64,000 bases of DNA from Gemmatimonadota bacterium (lineage in GTDB: Bacteria > Gemmatimonadota > Gemmatimonadetes > Gemmatimonadales > Gemmatimonadaceae): contig JAQBQB010000016.1 of the NCBI GenBank assembly GCA_028287235.1, positions 24,430 through 88,429 of the forward strand. Reading direction: 5' to 3'. Below the pieces are notes generated by a model. It had not been told where the DNA came from and made no database searches. It saw only the letters and a program-made list of their open reading frames with translations. The translations under genes were made by a program, and so were the position numbers. This document shows, in pieces, positions 30,151 to 38,681 of the stretch (positions are counted from its first letter, which is position 1; each line of letters opens with the position of its first letter).

Positions 30151-30552
30151 ATGGCAGCCAGCATCCGGGACCTCAAAGTATGGCAGGAAGCCGTCGCCCT
30201 CGCTTCAGACGTCGTCCGTGCTGCCCGGCAAGGTGCACGCCGGGAAACAAAGGTCGTCACCGACCAGCTCATGGTGACCGCCCTGTCGGCCGCCTGCACC
30301 ATCGCCGACGGCTATGGACGATACACTGCTCCGGAGCAGCGGCAACTGTACCGGGCGGCGAAGCGCGAGTTGCTGCGGCTGGAGACCCAGATCGCCATCG
30401 CCCGCGGGGCCGACCTCATCTCCGCGCAGGCCTACACCGAGCTCTCCGCGCGCATCCAAAGCGTCATGCGCCTGCTCGGCGGATTCCTCGTGTACCTCGA
30501 GCGCCAGCTGGCGCCCGAGGCTAACGGCGAGCGGGCGACGGTGGCGCGGTAG
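30151..30552 (+). CDS. Four-helix-bundle protein (S23-like family)
   Basis: The 133-aa protein matches the four-helix-bundle family first seen in 23S rRNA intervening sequences. It has IRDLKVWQEAVALASDVVRAAR, then TDQLMVTALSAACTIADGYGRY, YRAAKRELLRLETQIAIARGADLIS and IQSVMRLLGGFLVYLERQL. The family likely forms pentamers and may bind nucleic acid; its function is unproven. The start at MAASIRDL is chosen by alignment of the first helix. It is divergent from atpA and overlaps the end of the RND adaptor gene by 32 bp. Confidence 0.88.
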   Translation: MAASIRDLKVWQEAVALASDVVRAARQGARRETKVVTDQLMVTALSAACTIADGYGRYTAPEQRQLYRAAKRELLRLETQIAIARGADLISAQAYTELSARIQSVMRLLGGFLVYLERQLAPEANGERATVAR

Positions 30553-31834
30553 GGGGCGCCGCCGGCGTCGGGACCGTCTTGGGCTGGACGACGTTCACGC
30601 GCATGCCGTCCATGAGATCGGCGTTCGGGTTCGCGACCACCGCCTCTCCGTCGGTCAGCCCCGACTGAACTTCCACAGTTCCGCCAAAGTCGCGGCCGAT
30701 CACGACAGGCCGGAAATGGATCGTGGCCGGCTGCGCCGGCGAGCTCTGGTCCACCACCAGCACCTGCGTGCCGCTCGACCGCACGACCAACGCGCTGGCC
30801 GGCACGATCAGCGCCGGAGCGTGCCGCGTGAGATGCAGATGCACTTCCGCATACATTCCGGGCACGAGCGCGAATCCGGGATTGGCGATGTCGACCTCGG
30901 TCAGCATGGTGCGCGACGACGCGTCCAGCGCGCCCGCACTGCGCGCGACGTGCCCGATGAAGCGGCGATTCGGAATCTCCTGCACCGTCACCTCGGCGAT
31001 CAACCCCGGTGCGATCGACGGCGCATCCGCTTCGGAGACCGACACGTAGGTGCGGACGGTGTCGGTTTCGGCGAGACGGAACAGACTCCCCATCGACTGC
31101 GCGGCCGTGCCGCCGGCGGTGATCGGTGCACCGGTGCTCCCGTTCGCGCTGATCAGCGAGCCGAGGTCGATGTTGCGCGCCGTGACGACACCGGCGAACG
31201 GGGCCGTGACCTTCGTGAAGCGCTGCAGCTCGGTCAAACGGCGCAGATTGGCTTCCGACGCGCCGCTGTTCGCTTCCGCCGCGTCGAACGCCGCGGTCTT
31301 CTGATCGAGCTCTTCGCGGCTCACGGCGCTGTCGGCCGCGAGCACGCGCCAGCGCGCCAGATCCGCCTTCGCTAAGCCGAGCGTAGCATGCGTCTGCGCG
31401 ACTTGATGCTGCGCCTGTTGCACTTCCTGCTCGAGCTCCGGCGCATCGATCTCGGCCAGCAGTTGGCCGGCGCGAACGATCGATCCGATGTCGGCGTGCC
31501 ACTGCTTTACGTAGCCGCCAACGCGCGCGTAGATGGCGCCTTCATGCAACGCCTGAATCGTACCCGGCAACATGAGATCGCCTCCGGCGGATGCGCGAAT
31601 CGCCGGCGCGGTCTGCACCGACGGCGGCCCGTCCTGCGTCGCCACGTCGGTCACGAGCTCGCGCGACACCGCGCGACGCGGCAGGAAGGCGCTGACGAGC
31701 AGCGCCGCGAGCACCACTGCCACGCCCACGCCGATCGCGAGCATGCGCCTGGTGGACGCCGGCTTCACCGGCGGCGCGGCGCCGACGTCGACATGATGTT
31801 CGTGAGGAGGCTCGAAGCCCGCGGAAGTACTCAT
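30521..31834 (-). CDS. RND efflux periplasmic adaptor (MFP/HlyD-like)
   Basis: The 437-aa protein has one N-terminal membrane helix (MLAIGVGVAVVLAALLVSAFLP) and a split lipoyl/barrel-sandwich domain (GTIQALHEGAIYARVGGYVKQWHADIGSIVRAGQLLAEIDAPEL and KVTAPFAGVVTARNIDLGSLI). A helical hairpin of about 60 residues lies between the halves. Beta-barrel and membrane-proximal domains follow (RNIDLG, VNVVQPK). A Pro/Ala-rich tail ends the protein. It links the RND pump to the outer-membrane channel. Its ATG overlaps the permease stop (ATGA), so it is translationally coupled as third gene of the efflux operon. Confidence 0.95.
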   Translation of the reverse strand: MSTSAGFEPPHEHHVDVGAAPPVKPASTRRMLAIGVGVAVVLAALLVSAFLPRRAVSRELVTDVATQDGPPSVQTAPAIRASAGGDLMLPGTIQALHEGAIYARVGGYVKQWHADIGSIVRAGQLLAEIDAPELEQEVQQAQHQVAQTHATLGLAKADLARWRVLAADSAVSREELDQKTAAFDAAEANSGASEANLRRLTELQRFTKVTAPFAGVVTARNIDLGSLISANGSTGAPITAGGTAAQSMGSLFRLAETDTVRTYVSVSEADAPSIAPGLIAEVTVQEIPNRRFIGHVARSAGALDASSRTMLTEVDIANPGFALVPGMYAEVHLHLTRHAPALIVPASALVVRSSGTQVLVVDQSSPAQPATIHFRPVVIGRDFGGTVEVQSGLTDGEAVVANPNADLMDGMRVNVVQPKTVPTPAAPPTAPPSPARR

Positions 31835-34800
31835 GATTCAGTCACCAAAAGGCGAGAAGCGTCGGCCGGCACGCGCACTTCGGCACGTTCGCGGCGCAGC
31901 ACACTATAGATGAGGGGAACCACGACGAGCGTGAAGAACGTCGCGACGAGCAGGCCGCCGATCACGGCGCGGCCGAGCGGCGCGTTCTGCTCGCCGCCTT
32001 CGCCGAGTCCGAGGGCCATGGGCAGCATGCCGATGACCATGGCCAGCGCCGTCATGCACACCGGCCGCAGGCGCGCGAAGCCGGCGTCGACCGCCGCGTC
32101 GGCGGCGGAACGCCCAGCCTGGCGTTGATCGTCGGCGAAGGTGATGAGCAACACGCTGTTCGCCGTCGCCACACCCATCGCCATGATCGCGCCCATCAGC
32201 GACGGCACCGTGAAGGTGGTGTGCGTGACGTACAGCATCCAGACGATGCCGGCGAGCGCGCCCGGCAGGGCCATGATGATGATCAGCGGATCGAGCCAGC
32301 TCTGGAAGTTCACCACGAGAATGATGTAGACGAGCATGATGGCGAACAGAATCCCCAGCCCAAGCCCGGTGAAGGAGTCGCGCATGCTCTGCACTTGCCC
32401 GCGCACCACGATCTGTGAGCCGCGCGGCAGCGAGCCCTTCGCCTTCTCGACGATGGCGTCCACTTCGCTCGCCACGCCGCCCAAGTCACGCCGGTCCGCG
32501 CTGGCGTACACGTCGAAGATCGGCTGCACGTTGTAGTGATTCACCACCGCCGCCGACGTGCCGCGGCTCGACGTGGTGAGATTGCCGAACAATTGCGGCT
32601 GCGCCTGGCCCGGCGTGGTGATCGGCGTGTTCTCCAATGCGTCGATCGTTCCCATCTTGTACTGCGGCGTCATGACGTTCACGGTGTACTGCACACCGTT
32701 GCGCGGGTCGACCCAGAAATTCGGCGCCGTTTGTCCACTCGAGCTGAGCGAGATGAGCAGGTCGCTGGCGATGTCGCGCTGCGTCAATCCCATCTGCTGC
32801 GCTTTGATGCGGTCCACGTCGAAGCGCAGCTCGGGCGCGTCCATCACTTGCTGCACGCGAACGTCGACGGCGCCCGGAATGCGCGCCATGTCGTGGGCGA
32901 GCTTCTTCGCCGCCGCGAAATTGCCGTCGCGGTCGTGTCCGACGACCTGCACGTCGATGGGCGCGGGCAATCCCTGGTTGAGCACCTGGTTGACCATGTC
33001 CGCCGGCTGAAAGAAGAAGGTGACGCCGGGGAATTGTTTCGGGAGGTCGCGCCGAAGTTGCCGGACGTAGTCCGCCGTCGAGCCCTTGTGATCCGCCGTG
33101 AGCTGCACGAGCATGTCGCCATCCGACGGACCGACAGTGGCGTTCGACCCGATCGCCAGCGCCACGCCATAGGTCGACAATCCGATGTTGTCGAGCACGA
33201 GCTGCAGATCGTTCGGCGGGATCACCTTGCGCACCGCCTGCTCCACCTGCGCGAACACCATCTCCGTTTCCTCGAGCCGCGTGCCCGAGGGCGCGCGCAC
33301 GTGCAGCTGGAACTGTCCGCCGTCCACCGTCGGGAAGAAATCTTCGCCGATCGCCGGCACGAGCAGGAGCGAGCCGGCCACGAACAGGCCAGCCGCGCCG
33401 AGCACGGCCCCGCGGTGCAGCATCGCCCACGCGAGCATGGCGTGGTAGCCGGTGCGGAACGTCTCGAACGCACGGTCGAAGCGCGCGACGATACGCCGGA
33501 ACACACCCGGCCGCGCGACTAGCTCGCCGCGCGCGGCGGCATGGTGCGCGTTTGCTTCCTTGGGCAGCATGTACGCCGCCATCGTCGGCACCAGCGTCCG
33601 CGACAGGAAGTACGATGCCGCCATCGCGAAGATCACGGAGAGCGCGAGGGGGCGGAAGAGCGCCGCCGCCGGTCCCGACAGCGCGAAGATCGGGAGGAAC
33701 ACGATGCAGATCGACAGGGTCGACACGAACGCGGGAATCGCGATCTGCTCGGCGCCCTCGATGATCGCGTCGCGGAGCTGTTTGCCGTGCTCGATGTTGC
33801 GATGGATGTTCTCGATCGCCACCGTCGCGTCATCCACGAGAATGCCGACGGCGAGCGCCAGTCCGCCGAGCGTCATGACGTTGAGCGTCTCGCCCATGCC
33901 CCACAGGCAGATGATGGAGACGAACACGCTGAGTGGAATCGACACGGCTACGATGATCGTCGAGCGCCAGCTGCCAAGGAAGACGAGAATCATCAGCGCC
34001 GTGAGCACCGCGGCGATCACGCCCTCGCGCAGCACGCCGGCGATCGTCGCGCGCACGTACACCGACTGGTCGCCGAGGACCTGCACGGTGACGTCGGGCG
34101 GCAGGCCGGATCGGATCTTGGGCAGCATGGCCTTGACCTGGTCCACGATGCTCAACGTGGAGACCTTGCCGTTCTTGAGCATTGTCAGATAGGTGCCGCG
34201 ATGTCCGTTCTCGCGCACGATGTTCGTCTGCACGCCGGCGCCGTCGCGGACCTGCGCGATGTCGCGCAGATACACCGTCGACCCGTTCACCTGCTTGATC
34301 GGAATATTCGCGAGATCCTTCGACGAATCAGGGCTCGAGTTGAGCCGCACGTAATACTCGCGCGATCCCATGCGCGCCGTGCCCGCCGGGAGAATCACGT
34401 TTTGCTGATTGATCGCTCCGCTCACGTCGGCGGGGGACAATCCTTTGGCGAACAGCGCCGCCGGGTCGATGTCGATGTTGACGTTGCGCGGTACACCGCC
34501 GTACGCGGGCGGCACCGTCACGCCGTGCACCGTGGCCAGCGGCACGCGGATGAAGTTCGTCGCCAGATCGTTGAGCTCCGACTCCGTACGCTTCGGGCTG
34601 CCGAGTCCGAGCTGGAGGATCGGCACGTCGGTCGCGTTGAACCGGATCATGAACGGCGGAGACGTGCCCGGCGGCATGTTGTGCGTCACGCCCTGCGACG
34701 ACGCCGTGAGCTGCGCCATGCCTGCCTGCACGTCGGCGTCGGGCTGGAAGTACACCTTGATGATGCTCAATCCATTGAGCGACTGCGACTCGATGTGCTC

Positions 34801-35034
34801 GATGTCGTTGACGTAGCTCGAGTACACGCGCTCGGCGAGCGTGACGACGCGCTGCTCCATCTCCGTCGGCGACAGGCCGCCATAGCTCCAGAGCACGGAG
34901 ACGACAGGCACGTTGATCGCCGGGAAGATGTCGATCGGCATACGCAAGATCGCCACGATGCCGAAGATGAGCACGAGGATCGACGTGCAGACGAACGTGT
35001 ACGGGCGACGAAGCGCGAGATGAACCAACCACAT
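31831..35034 (-). CDS. RND-family multidrug/solute efflux permease (AcrB-like)
   Basis: The 1067-aa inner-membrane pump has the typical duplicated layout of twelve membrane segments and two large periplasmic loops. The N-terminus is RRPYTFVCTSILVLIFGIVAILRMPIDIFPAINVPVV. The proton-relay pair lies in GILVDDATVAIENI (TM4). The second half has GEDFFPTVDGGQFQLHVRAPSGTRLEETE and ANSVLLITFADD. The similarity suggests a drug/solute HAE-type pump rather than a metal CusA type, since no metal-site methionines are obvious. It lies between the TolC-like and adaptor genes. Confidence 0.95.
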   Translation of the reverse strand: MWLVHLALRRPYTFVCTSILVLIFGIVAILRMPIDIFPAINVPVVSVLWSYGGLSPTEMEQRVVTLAERVYSSYVNDIEHIESQSLNGLSIIKVYFQPDADVQAGMAQLTASSQGVTHNMPPGTSPPFMIRFNATDVPILQLGLGSPKRTESELNDLATNFIRVPLATVHGVTVPPAYGGVPRNVNIDIDPAALFAKGLSPADVSGAINQQNVILPAGTARMGSREYYVRLNSSPDSSKDLANIPIKQVNGSTVYLRDIAQVRDGAGVQTNIVRENGHRGTYLTMLKNGKVSTLSIVDQVKAMLPKIRSGLPPDVTVQVLGDQSVYVRATIAGVLREGVIAAVLTALMILVFLGSWRSTIIVAVSIPLSVFVSIICLWGMGETLNVMTLGGLALAVGILVDDATVAIENIHRNIEHGKQLRDAIIEGAEQIAIPAFVSTLSICIVFLPIFALSGPAAALFRPLALSVIFAMAASYFLSRTLVPTMAAYMLPKEANAHHAAARGELVARPGVFRRIVARFDRAFETFRTGYHAMLAWAMLHRGAVLGAAGLFVAGSLLLVPAIGEDFFPTVDGGQFQLHVRAPSGTRLEETEMVFAQVEQAVRKVIPPNDLQLVLDNIGLSTYGVALAIGSNATVGPSDGDMLVQLTADHKGSTADYVRQLRRDLPKQFPGVTFFFQPADMVNQVLNQGLPAPIDVQVVGHDRDGNFAAAKKLAHDMARIPGAVDVRVQQVMDAPELRFDVDRIKAQQMGLTQRDIASDLLISLSSSGQTAPNFWVDPRNGVQYTVNVMTPQYKMGTIDALENTPITTPGQAQPQLFGNLTTSSRGTSAAVVNHYNVQPIFDVYASADRRDLGGVASEVDAIVEKAKGSLPRGSQIVVRGQVQSMRDSFTGLGLGILFAIMLVYIILVVNFQSWLDPLIIIMALPGALAGIVWMLYVTHTTFTVPSLMGAIMAMGVATANSVLLITFADDQRQAGRSAADAAVDAGFARLRPVCMTALAMVIGMLPMALGLGEGGEQNAPLGRAVIGGLLVATFFTLVVVPLIYSVLRRERAEVRVPADASRLLVTES

Positions 35035-35047
35035 ACCGCTATTCCTC

Positions 35048-36415
35048 CTACAGCTCGCGGCCGATGAGCGCTTCCAGCTGCGCGCGAGTGACTTGATAGT
35101 TGAAGCGTGCGGCGACGAGCGCGAGTTGCGTCTGCGTCACCGCCAGCTGCGACGTGAGCTGGTCGAGCTCCGTGGAGATGCCCGCCCGGTAGCGCTCCGT
35201 TTGCACGCGAAGGTCTTCCTGCGCCGATTGCTCGGCTTCGATGGCCAATGCGATGTTGCGCTCCGCGAAGCGCAGCCCGCTGAGCAGCCGCGCCGATTCG
35301 GCGCGCGCGTCGCGCGTCACGTCCAACGCGGTGACTCGCGCCACTTCCGTCGCGGCCTGCGCGCGCGTCACGGCGTCCTCGCGCTGCCAGCCATTGAACA
35401 AGGGAAAGCTCGTTCCCAGTGCAAGCGCCCACCCCGGCCGAATGGCACCCACGATCGGCGTCTGGTTCGCCCAGTTGTAGCCACCCGTGACACGGATGTC
35501 GGGCACATACAGCGTTCGCGCCGACTTGGTCGCCGCGATGTCCGCTTGTTCGGCGGCGCGCGCCGTGCGCACCGACGGCGACGCATCCACGGCGAGGCGA
35601 ACGACTTCGCTGTCGGTGAGTGCAAGTGAACGCGGCTCGAGCGTCGCGAGCGGCTTCGCGCCAACGGGGCCGTTCGCGCCGACCAACCGGCCCAACACGT
35701 ACGCCGCCGTCTGCAGCGTGTCGAGCGCCGCCACGAGCTGCTGTCGACCGGTCGTGAGCTCGAGCCGCGCTCTAAGCTCATCGGACCTGGTCGTCGTTCC
35801 GGCGCGCACGCGATCCTGGGCGAACCGATATCCGCGCTCGCCCTGTGTGATGCGGGCGCGCGCCACGTCCACGAGCTGCGCGGCGCGCAGCGTCTCGTAG
35901 AACGCGCGCTGCGCCACGAGTGTGGCGGAGAACCGTTGCGACACATTCGTCGCCTCGGCAGCGCCGAGCTCGGCGTGTGTGCGTGAGCGCTCGGCGCCGC
36001 GCCGGCCGCCGGTGAACAGATCGACCGAAGCCGCGAGCCCCGCCGACCGGCTGTCCGGCGCTTGGATTCCGCCCACGGGCGTCGTGACGTTGGAGCGCAT
36101 AACGGACGAGTTCGCCGACACGCTGGGCACGTACGCGCCCACCGACACTCGCTCGGCGGAGCGTGCGGTTCGAATCGCTTCTTCGCCCTGGACCACCGCC
36201 GGGCTGACGTTCAGCGCGCGCTGAACGACCGTTTGGAGGTCGAGCAGCGAATCGATGTGAACGGACAGTGTCGTATCCGACGCGGGGGACCGCGCGGATG
36301 CGGCCTGCGCGGCTGAGCGATTGGCGGGAACGACGACGGAGACAATACCGGCGGCCGCCAGCACGCCTAAGCGGTGGCAGGCCCGGTAGACGGGCGAGTG
36401 ATGATGCAATGACAT
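35048..36415 (-). CDS. TolC-family outer-membrane efflux protein
   Basis: The 455-aa protein has a signal peptide (LAAAGIVSVVVPANRSAAQAA). Two structural repeats follow, with long helices and strands (LQTVVQRALNVSPAVVQGEEAIRTARSAE, SLALTDSEVVRLAVDASPSVRTARAAEQ, YNWANQTPIVGAIRPGWALALGTSFPLFNG and ELDQLTSQLAVTQTQLALVAARFNYQVTRAQLEALIG). It makes the outer-membrane exit duct of the tripartite pump encoded downstream, 13 bp before the permease. The ATG at 36415 has no clear ribosome site. An AraC-type regulator ends 77 bp upstream on the same strand. Confidence 0.93.
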   Translation of the reverse strand: MSLHHHSPVYRACHRLGVLAAAGIVSVVVPANRSAAQAASARSPASDTTLSVHIDSLLDLQTVVQRALNVSPAVVQGEEAIRTARSAERVSVGAYVPSVSANSSVMRSNVTTPVGGIQAPDSRSAGLAASVDLFTGGRRGAERSRTHAELGAAEATNVSQRFSATLVAQRAFYETLRAAQLVDVARARITQGERGYRFAQDRVRAGTTTRSDELRARLELTTGRQQLVAALDTLQTAAYVLGRLVGANGPVGAKPLATLEPRSLALTDSEVVRLAVDASPSVRTARAAEQADIAATKSARTLYVPDIRVTGGYNWANQTPIVGAIRPGWALALGTSFPLFNGWQREDAVTRAQAATEVARVTALDVTRDARAESARLLSGLRFAERNIALAIEAEQSAQEDLRVQTERYRAGISTELDQLTSQLAVTQTQLALVAARFNYQVTRAQLEALIGREL

Positions 36416-36492
36416 GTTGGTATGCTGTTGTACGCCGACCCCCCACGGAGCGTTTGTCGTCCGCGACGAGTGGAGCGAGCACTAAGGAAAAC

Positions 36493-37314
36493 TTATCCCC
36501 GGCTCCGACCGTGTCCTTTCGCGAATCGCTCGATGAGGTCCACGGTCCGAAGGCGGGCGAGCGACGTCGGCTTGGTGCCCACCACGCGCATCGCCGTGCT
36601 CGACAGGTGCGAGGATGACGCGAAGCCGAGAATGTTGGCGACGTCGCGCAGGTCGTATCCCGGATTTTTCGCCAGCTCGGCAGCCGCAACGATCCGAACG
36701 AGATCGATGATCCGCTTGAGATTCGGCGCGCCGCCGGCTGAGAAGGAGCGGCTCAAATGCTCGCGCGTGACGCGGAGGAACTGCGCGAGCGTCGAGGTCC
36801 GCACCGGCCGGCCGGCGTGCGAGACGATGAACCGCCAGGCGGCTTGCTGGAGCGGCGCGTCGAGACCGAGTGTGCGCGGCGGGTCGTCGAGCGCGCGGGC
36901 GAAGCGCGTCGAGAAGCTCAGGTGCGCCACGATGTCGCGCGCGGCGCCGTCGTCCACGCCGTCGATCAGCACGTCGGCGAACTCGTAGGTCGCGCACTGC
37001 GCGAGCGCGGGTCCTTCAGCCGCACGCAGCGCCGCGAACCCGAAGAATGGAACGCTCGGATACTCGCGTGCCCGCGACGCGACGCGCCAGGTGTCTTCCT
37101 GCGCGCCGCCGACGTCCACCACGGCCGCATCGACGAGGTTGTCCTTGAATGCCGCCTCGAAATCCTCGAGGGTGCGCGTCATCACGACGCGCGCGCGCCG
37201 GCGCGGGAAGGCGGACTTCATGAGGGTTCTCGTCCGCTCGCGCTGCGCGTAGACGACGATCGCCGGTGTCCCGCCCGCGGAGGCGGCGGGAGCGGTCGCG
37301 CTCGTGCCGGTCAC
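36493..37314 (-). CDS. AraC-type regulator with atypical receiver-like N-terminus
   Basis: The 273-aa protein from GTG 37314 overlaps the Nudix stop by 4 bp (GTGA). The N-terminal 130 residues look like a receiver fold (AIVVYAQRERTRTLMKSAFP, LVDAAVVDVGG). The acidic pair of a true receiver is missing, although an Asp sits at the phospho-site position. The C-terminal AraC HTH has LAQFLRVTREHLSRSFSAGGAPNLKRIIDLVRIVAAAELAKNPGYDLRDVANILGFASSSHLSSTAMRVVG. It ends 77 bp before the tolC-like gene and may control it. The frame is open 5' but that part is a shadow of the Nudix gene. Confidence 0.78.
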   Translation of the reverse strand: MTGTSATAPAASAGGTPAIVVYAQRERTRTLMKSAFPRRRARVVMTRTLEDFEAAFKDNLVDAAVVDVGGAQEDTWRVASRAREYPSVPFFGFAALRAAEGPALAQCATYEFADVLIDGVDDGAARDIVAHLSFSTRFARALDDPPRTLGLDAPLQQAAWRFIVSHAGRPVRTSTLAQFLRVTREHLSRSFSAGGAPNLKRIIDLVRIVAAAELAKNPGYDLRDVANILGFASSSHLSSTAMRVVGTKPTSLARLRTVDLIERFAKGHGRSRG

Positions 37315-37763
37315 GCGGAGGCCGACAATTCGGCGACCATCTCGCGCGCACGCCGCAGCACTTCGCGAGCGTTCGCGTACGAGATCAACGTTTCCGCTTC
37401 GTCGAATTGCGTCCACCGGCAGGCGGTGATGCCTTCGGCGCGCTGGGGTCGGGTGTCCGACGCGGCCGTCTCCATTAGATAGAAATGACAGACCTTGTGA
37501 ATGAGCTGGCCGCGGAACTTGAAGAACCAATCGATCGTGTCGATCTCGCCGCGGATCGACAGCCCGACCACGCCGGTCTCTTCGGTCACTTCGCGCGCGG
37601 CGGCGACGTCGGGCGCCTCGCCGTCCTCGAGGTGCCCTTTGGGAAAACCCCAGTTTTGATAGCTGTCACGGATCAGCAGATACAATGGCTGACCGCCTTC
37701 GACACGGAACACGACACCGCCCGCCGACCGTTCGTCGCGCGCCGTGCCGCGGTTCCGCGTCAT
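37311..37763 (-). CDS. Nudix hydrolase
   Basis: The 150-aa protein has a perfect Nudix box GHLEDGEAPDVAAAREVTEE + TG (GX5EX7REUXEEXGU). The N-terminus (RDERSAGGVVFRVEGGQPLYLLIRDSYQNWGFPKGH) is typical of Ap4A/NTP-type hydrolases. It cleaves nucleoside diphosphate-linked compounds; the substrate is not known. ATG 37763 overlaps the ABC ATPase stop (ATGA), and the AraC gene start overlaps its own stop, so all three genes are translationally linked. Confidence 0.93.
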   Translation of the reverse strand: MTRNRGTARDERSAGGVVFRVEGGQPLYLLIRDSYQNWGFPKGHLEDGEAPDVAAAREVTEETGVVGLSIRGEIDTIDWFFKFRGQLIHKVCHFYLMETAASDTRPQRAEGITACRWTQFDEAETLISYANAREVLRRAREMVAELSASA

Positions 37764-38521
37764 GCGGCCTCGTGCCCCGCGGCTTCCGGCTCGAGCGAAG
37801 GACGCCCCTCCACGAACTGCCGCACGATTGGATCGGGGGAATTCCTGATCTCGTCGACCGTTCCCACCTGCCGCACGCGGCCCTGGTACAGCATCGCGAT
37901 GCGTGTTCCCACCGTGTAGGCGCTGCGCATGTCGTGGGTGATGACGATGCTCGTCACCCCGAGGCGGTCGCGCATGCGGACCATGAGCTGGTCGATCACC
38001 GCGCTCGTCACCGGGTCGAGACCGGTCGTCGGCTCGTCGTACAGGATGTACTTGGGGCGAAGCGCGATCGCGCGCGCGATGCCAACGCGCTTGCGCATCC
38101 CGCCCGAGAGCTCGGCGGGAAAGCGATTTTCGACGTTCGGCAGGTCGACCAGTTCGAGCGCTTCCCGAACCCGAGCCTGGATCTCGCTCTCGGTGAGCTC
38201 CTGTTGCTTGCGCAGGCCCATCGCCACGTTCTCGCCGATCGTGAACGAGTCGAAGAGCGCGGCGAACTGGAAGACGTACCCGATGCGCGCGCGGAGCTGA
38301 TAGAGCTCTCGCCGCGAGAGCTTCGGGACCTCGAAGTCGTCGACGATCACCTGGCCCGAGTCGGGCTCGAGGAGGCCGACGATGTGCTTGATCGCCACCG
38401 ATTTCCCTGTTCCCGAATAGCCGATGATGACCATCGTTTCCCCCTCGACCACGTCGAGGGTGAACCCTTCGAGCACACGTTTGGGGCCGAAAGACTTGTA
38501 GACGTCGATGAGGCGAATCAC
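37760..38521 (-). CDS. MlaF/Mkl-type ABC transporter ATP-binding protein
   Basis: The 253-aa protein from GTG 38521 has Walker A GYSGTGKS, Q-loop QFAALFDSFTIGENV, signature LSGGMRKR, Walker B ILYDEPTTGLDP and H-loop ITHDM. The GMRKR signature and DSFTIGENV segment are typical of MlaF, the ATPase of the Mce/Mla lipid-transport system that moves phospholipids between membranes. A matching MlaD is encoded at 59117-60076, far away; no MlaE is in the window. The frame is open upstream, but that part reads the (GCGTGGG)n repeat, so the true start is the GTG right after the repeat array. Confidence 0.88.
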   Translation of the reverse strand: MIRLIDVYKSFGPKRVLEGFTLDVVEGETMVIIGYSGTGKSVAIKHIVGLLEPDSGQVIVDDFEVPKLSRRELYQLRARIGYVFQFAALFDSFTIGENVAMGLRKQQELTESEIQARVREALELVDLPNVENRFPAELSGGMRKRVGIARAIALRPKYILYDEPTTGLDPVTSAVIDQLMVRMRDRLGVTSIVITHDMRSAYTVGTRIAMLYQGRVRQVGTVDEIRNSPDPIVRQFVEGRPSLEPEAAGHEAA

Positions 38522-38523
38522 AT

Positions 38524-38680
38524 GCGTGGGGCGTGGGGCGTGGGGCGTGGGGCGTGGGGCGCGACAACAGAAATGTGATCCGCCGGCTGCTGCTAAGCTA
38601 GGGCGATCTCGCGACGCAAAAAGGGCCAGCAACTTTGCTGGCCCTTTTGCGCCCCACGCCCCACGCTCAACGCCCCACGC
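38524..38680. repeat. Heptamer-array element A (inverted arrays around a terminator)
   Basis: Five perfect tandem copies of GCGTGGG occupy 38524-38558. Four inverted copies of CCCACGC occupy 38653-38680, one degenerate. The 94 bp between contain the perfect hairpin at 38619-38648. The element fills the whole gap between the sigma-factor stop (38682) and the ABC ATPase start (38521). The arrays could pair with each other over about 28 bp. Each G-strand has runs of GGGG every 7 bp, a G-quadruplex pattern. Confidence 0.8.
38619..38648 (-). terminator. Terminator of the sigma-factor gene
   Basis: Arms 38619-38631 and 38636-38648 are perfectly paired (AAAAGGGCCAGCA with its complement), loop ACTT. 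On the minus strand TTTT ends the hairpin and one more T follows. The structure also works on the plus strand. Confidence 0.8.
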
Positions 38681-38681
38681 G

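Noticed and set aside
38524..38680. Reading the heptamer arrays as a CRISPR
   Set aside because: The units are 7 bp without spacers, in two opposite orientations, with no cas genes nearby.
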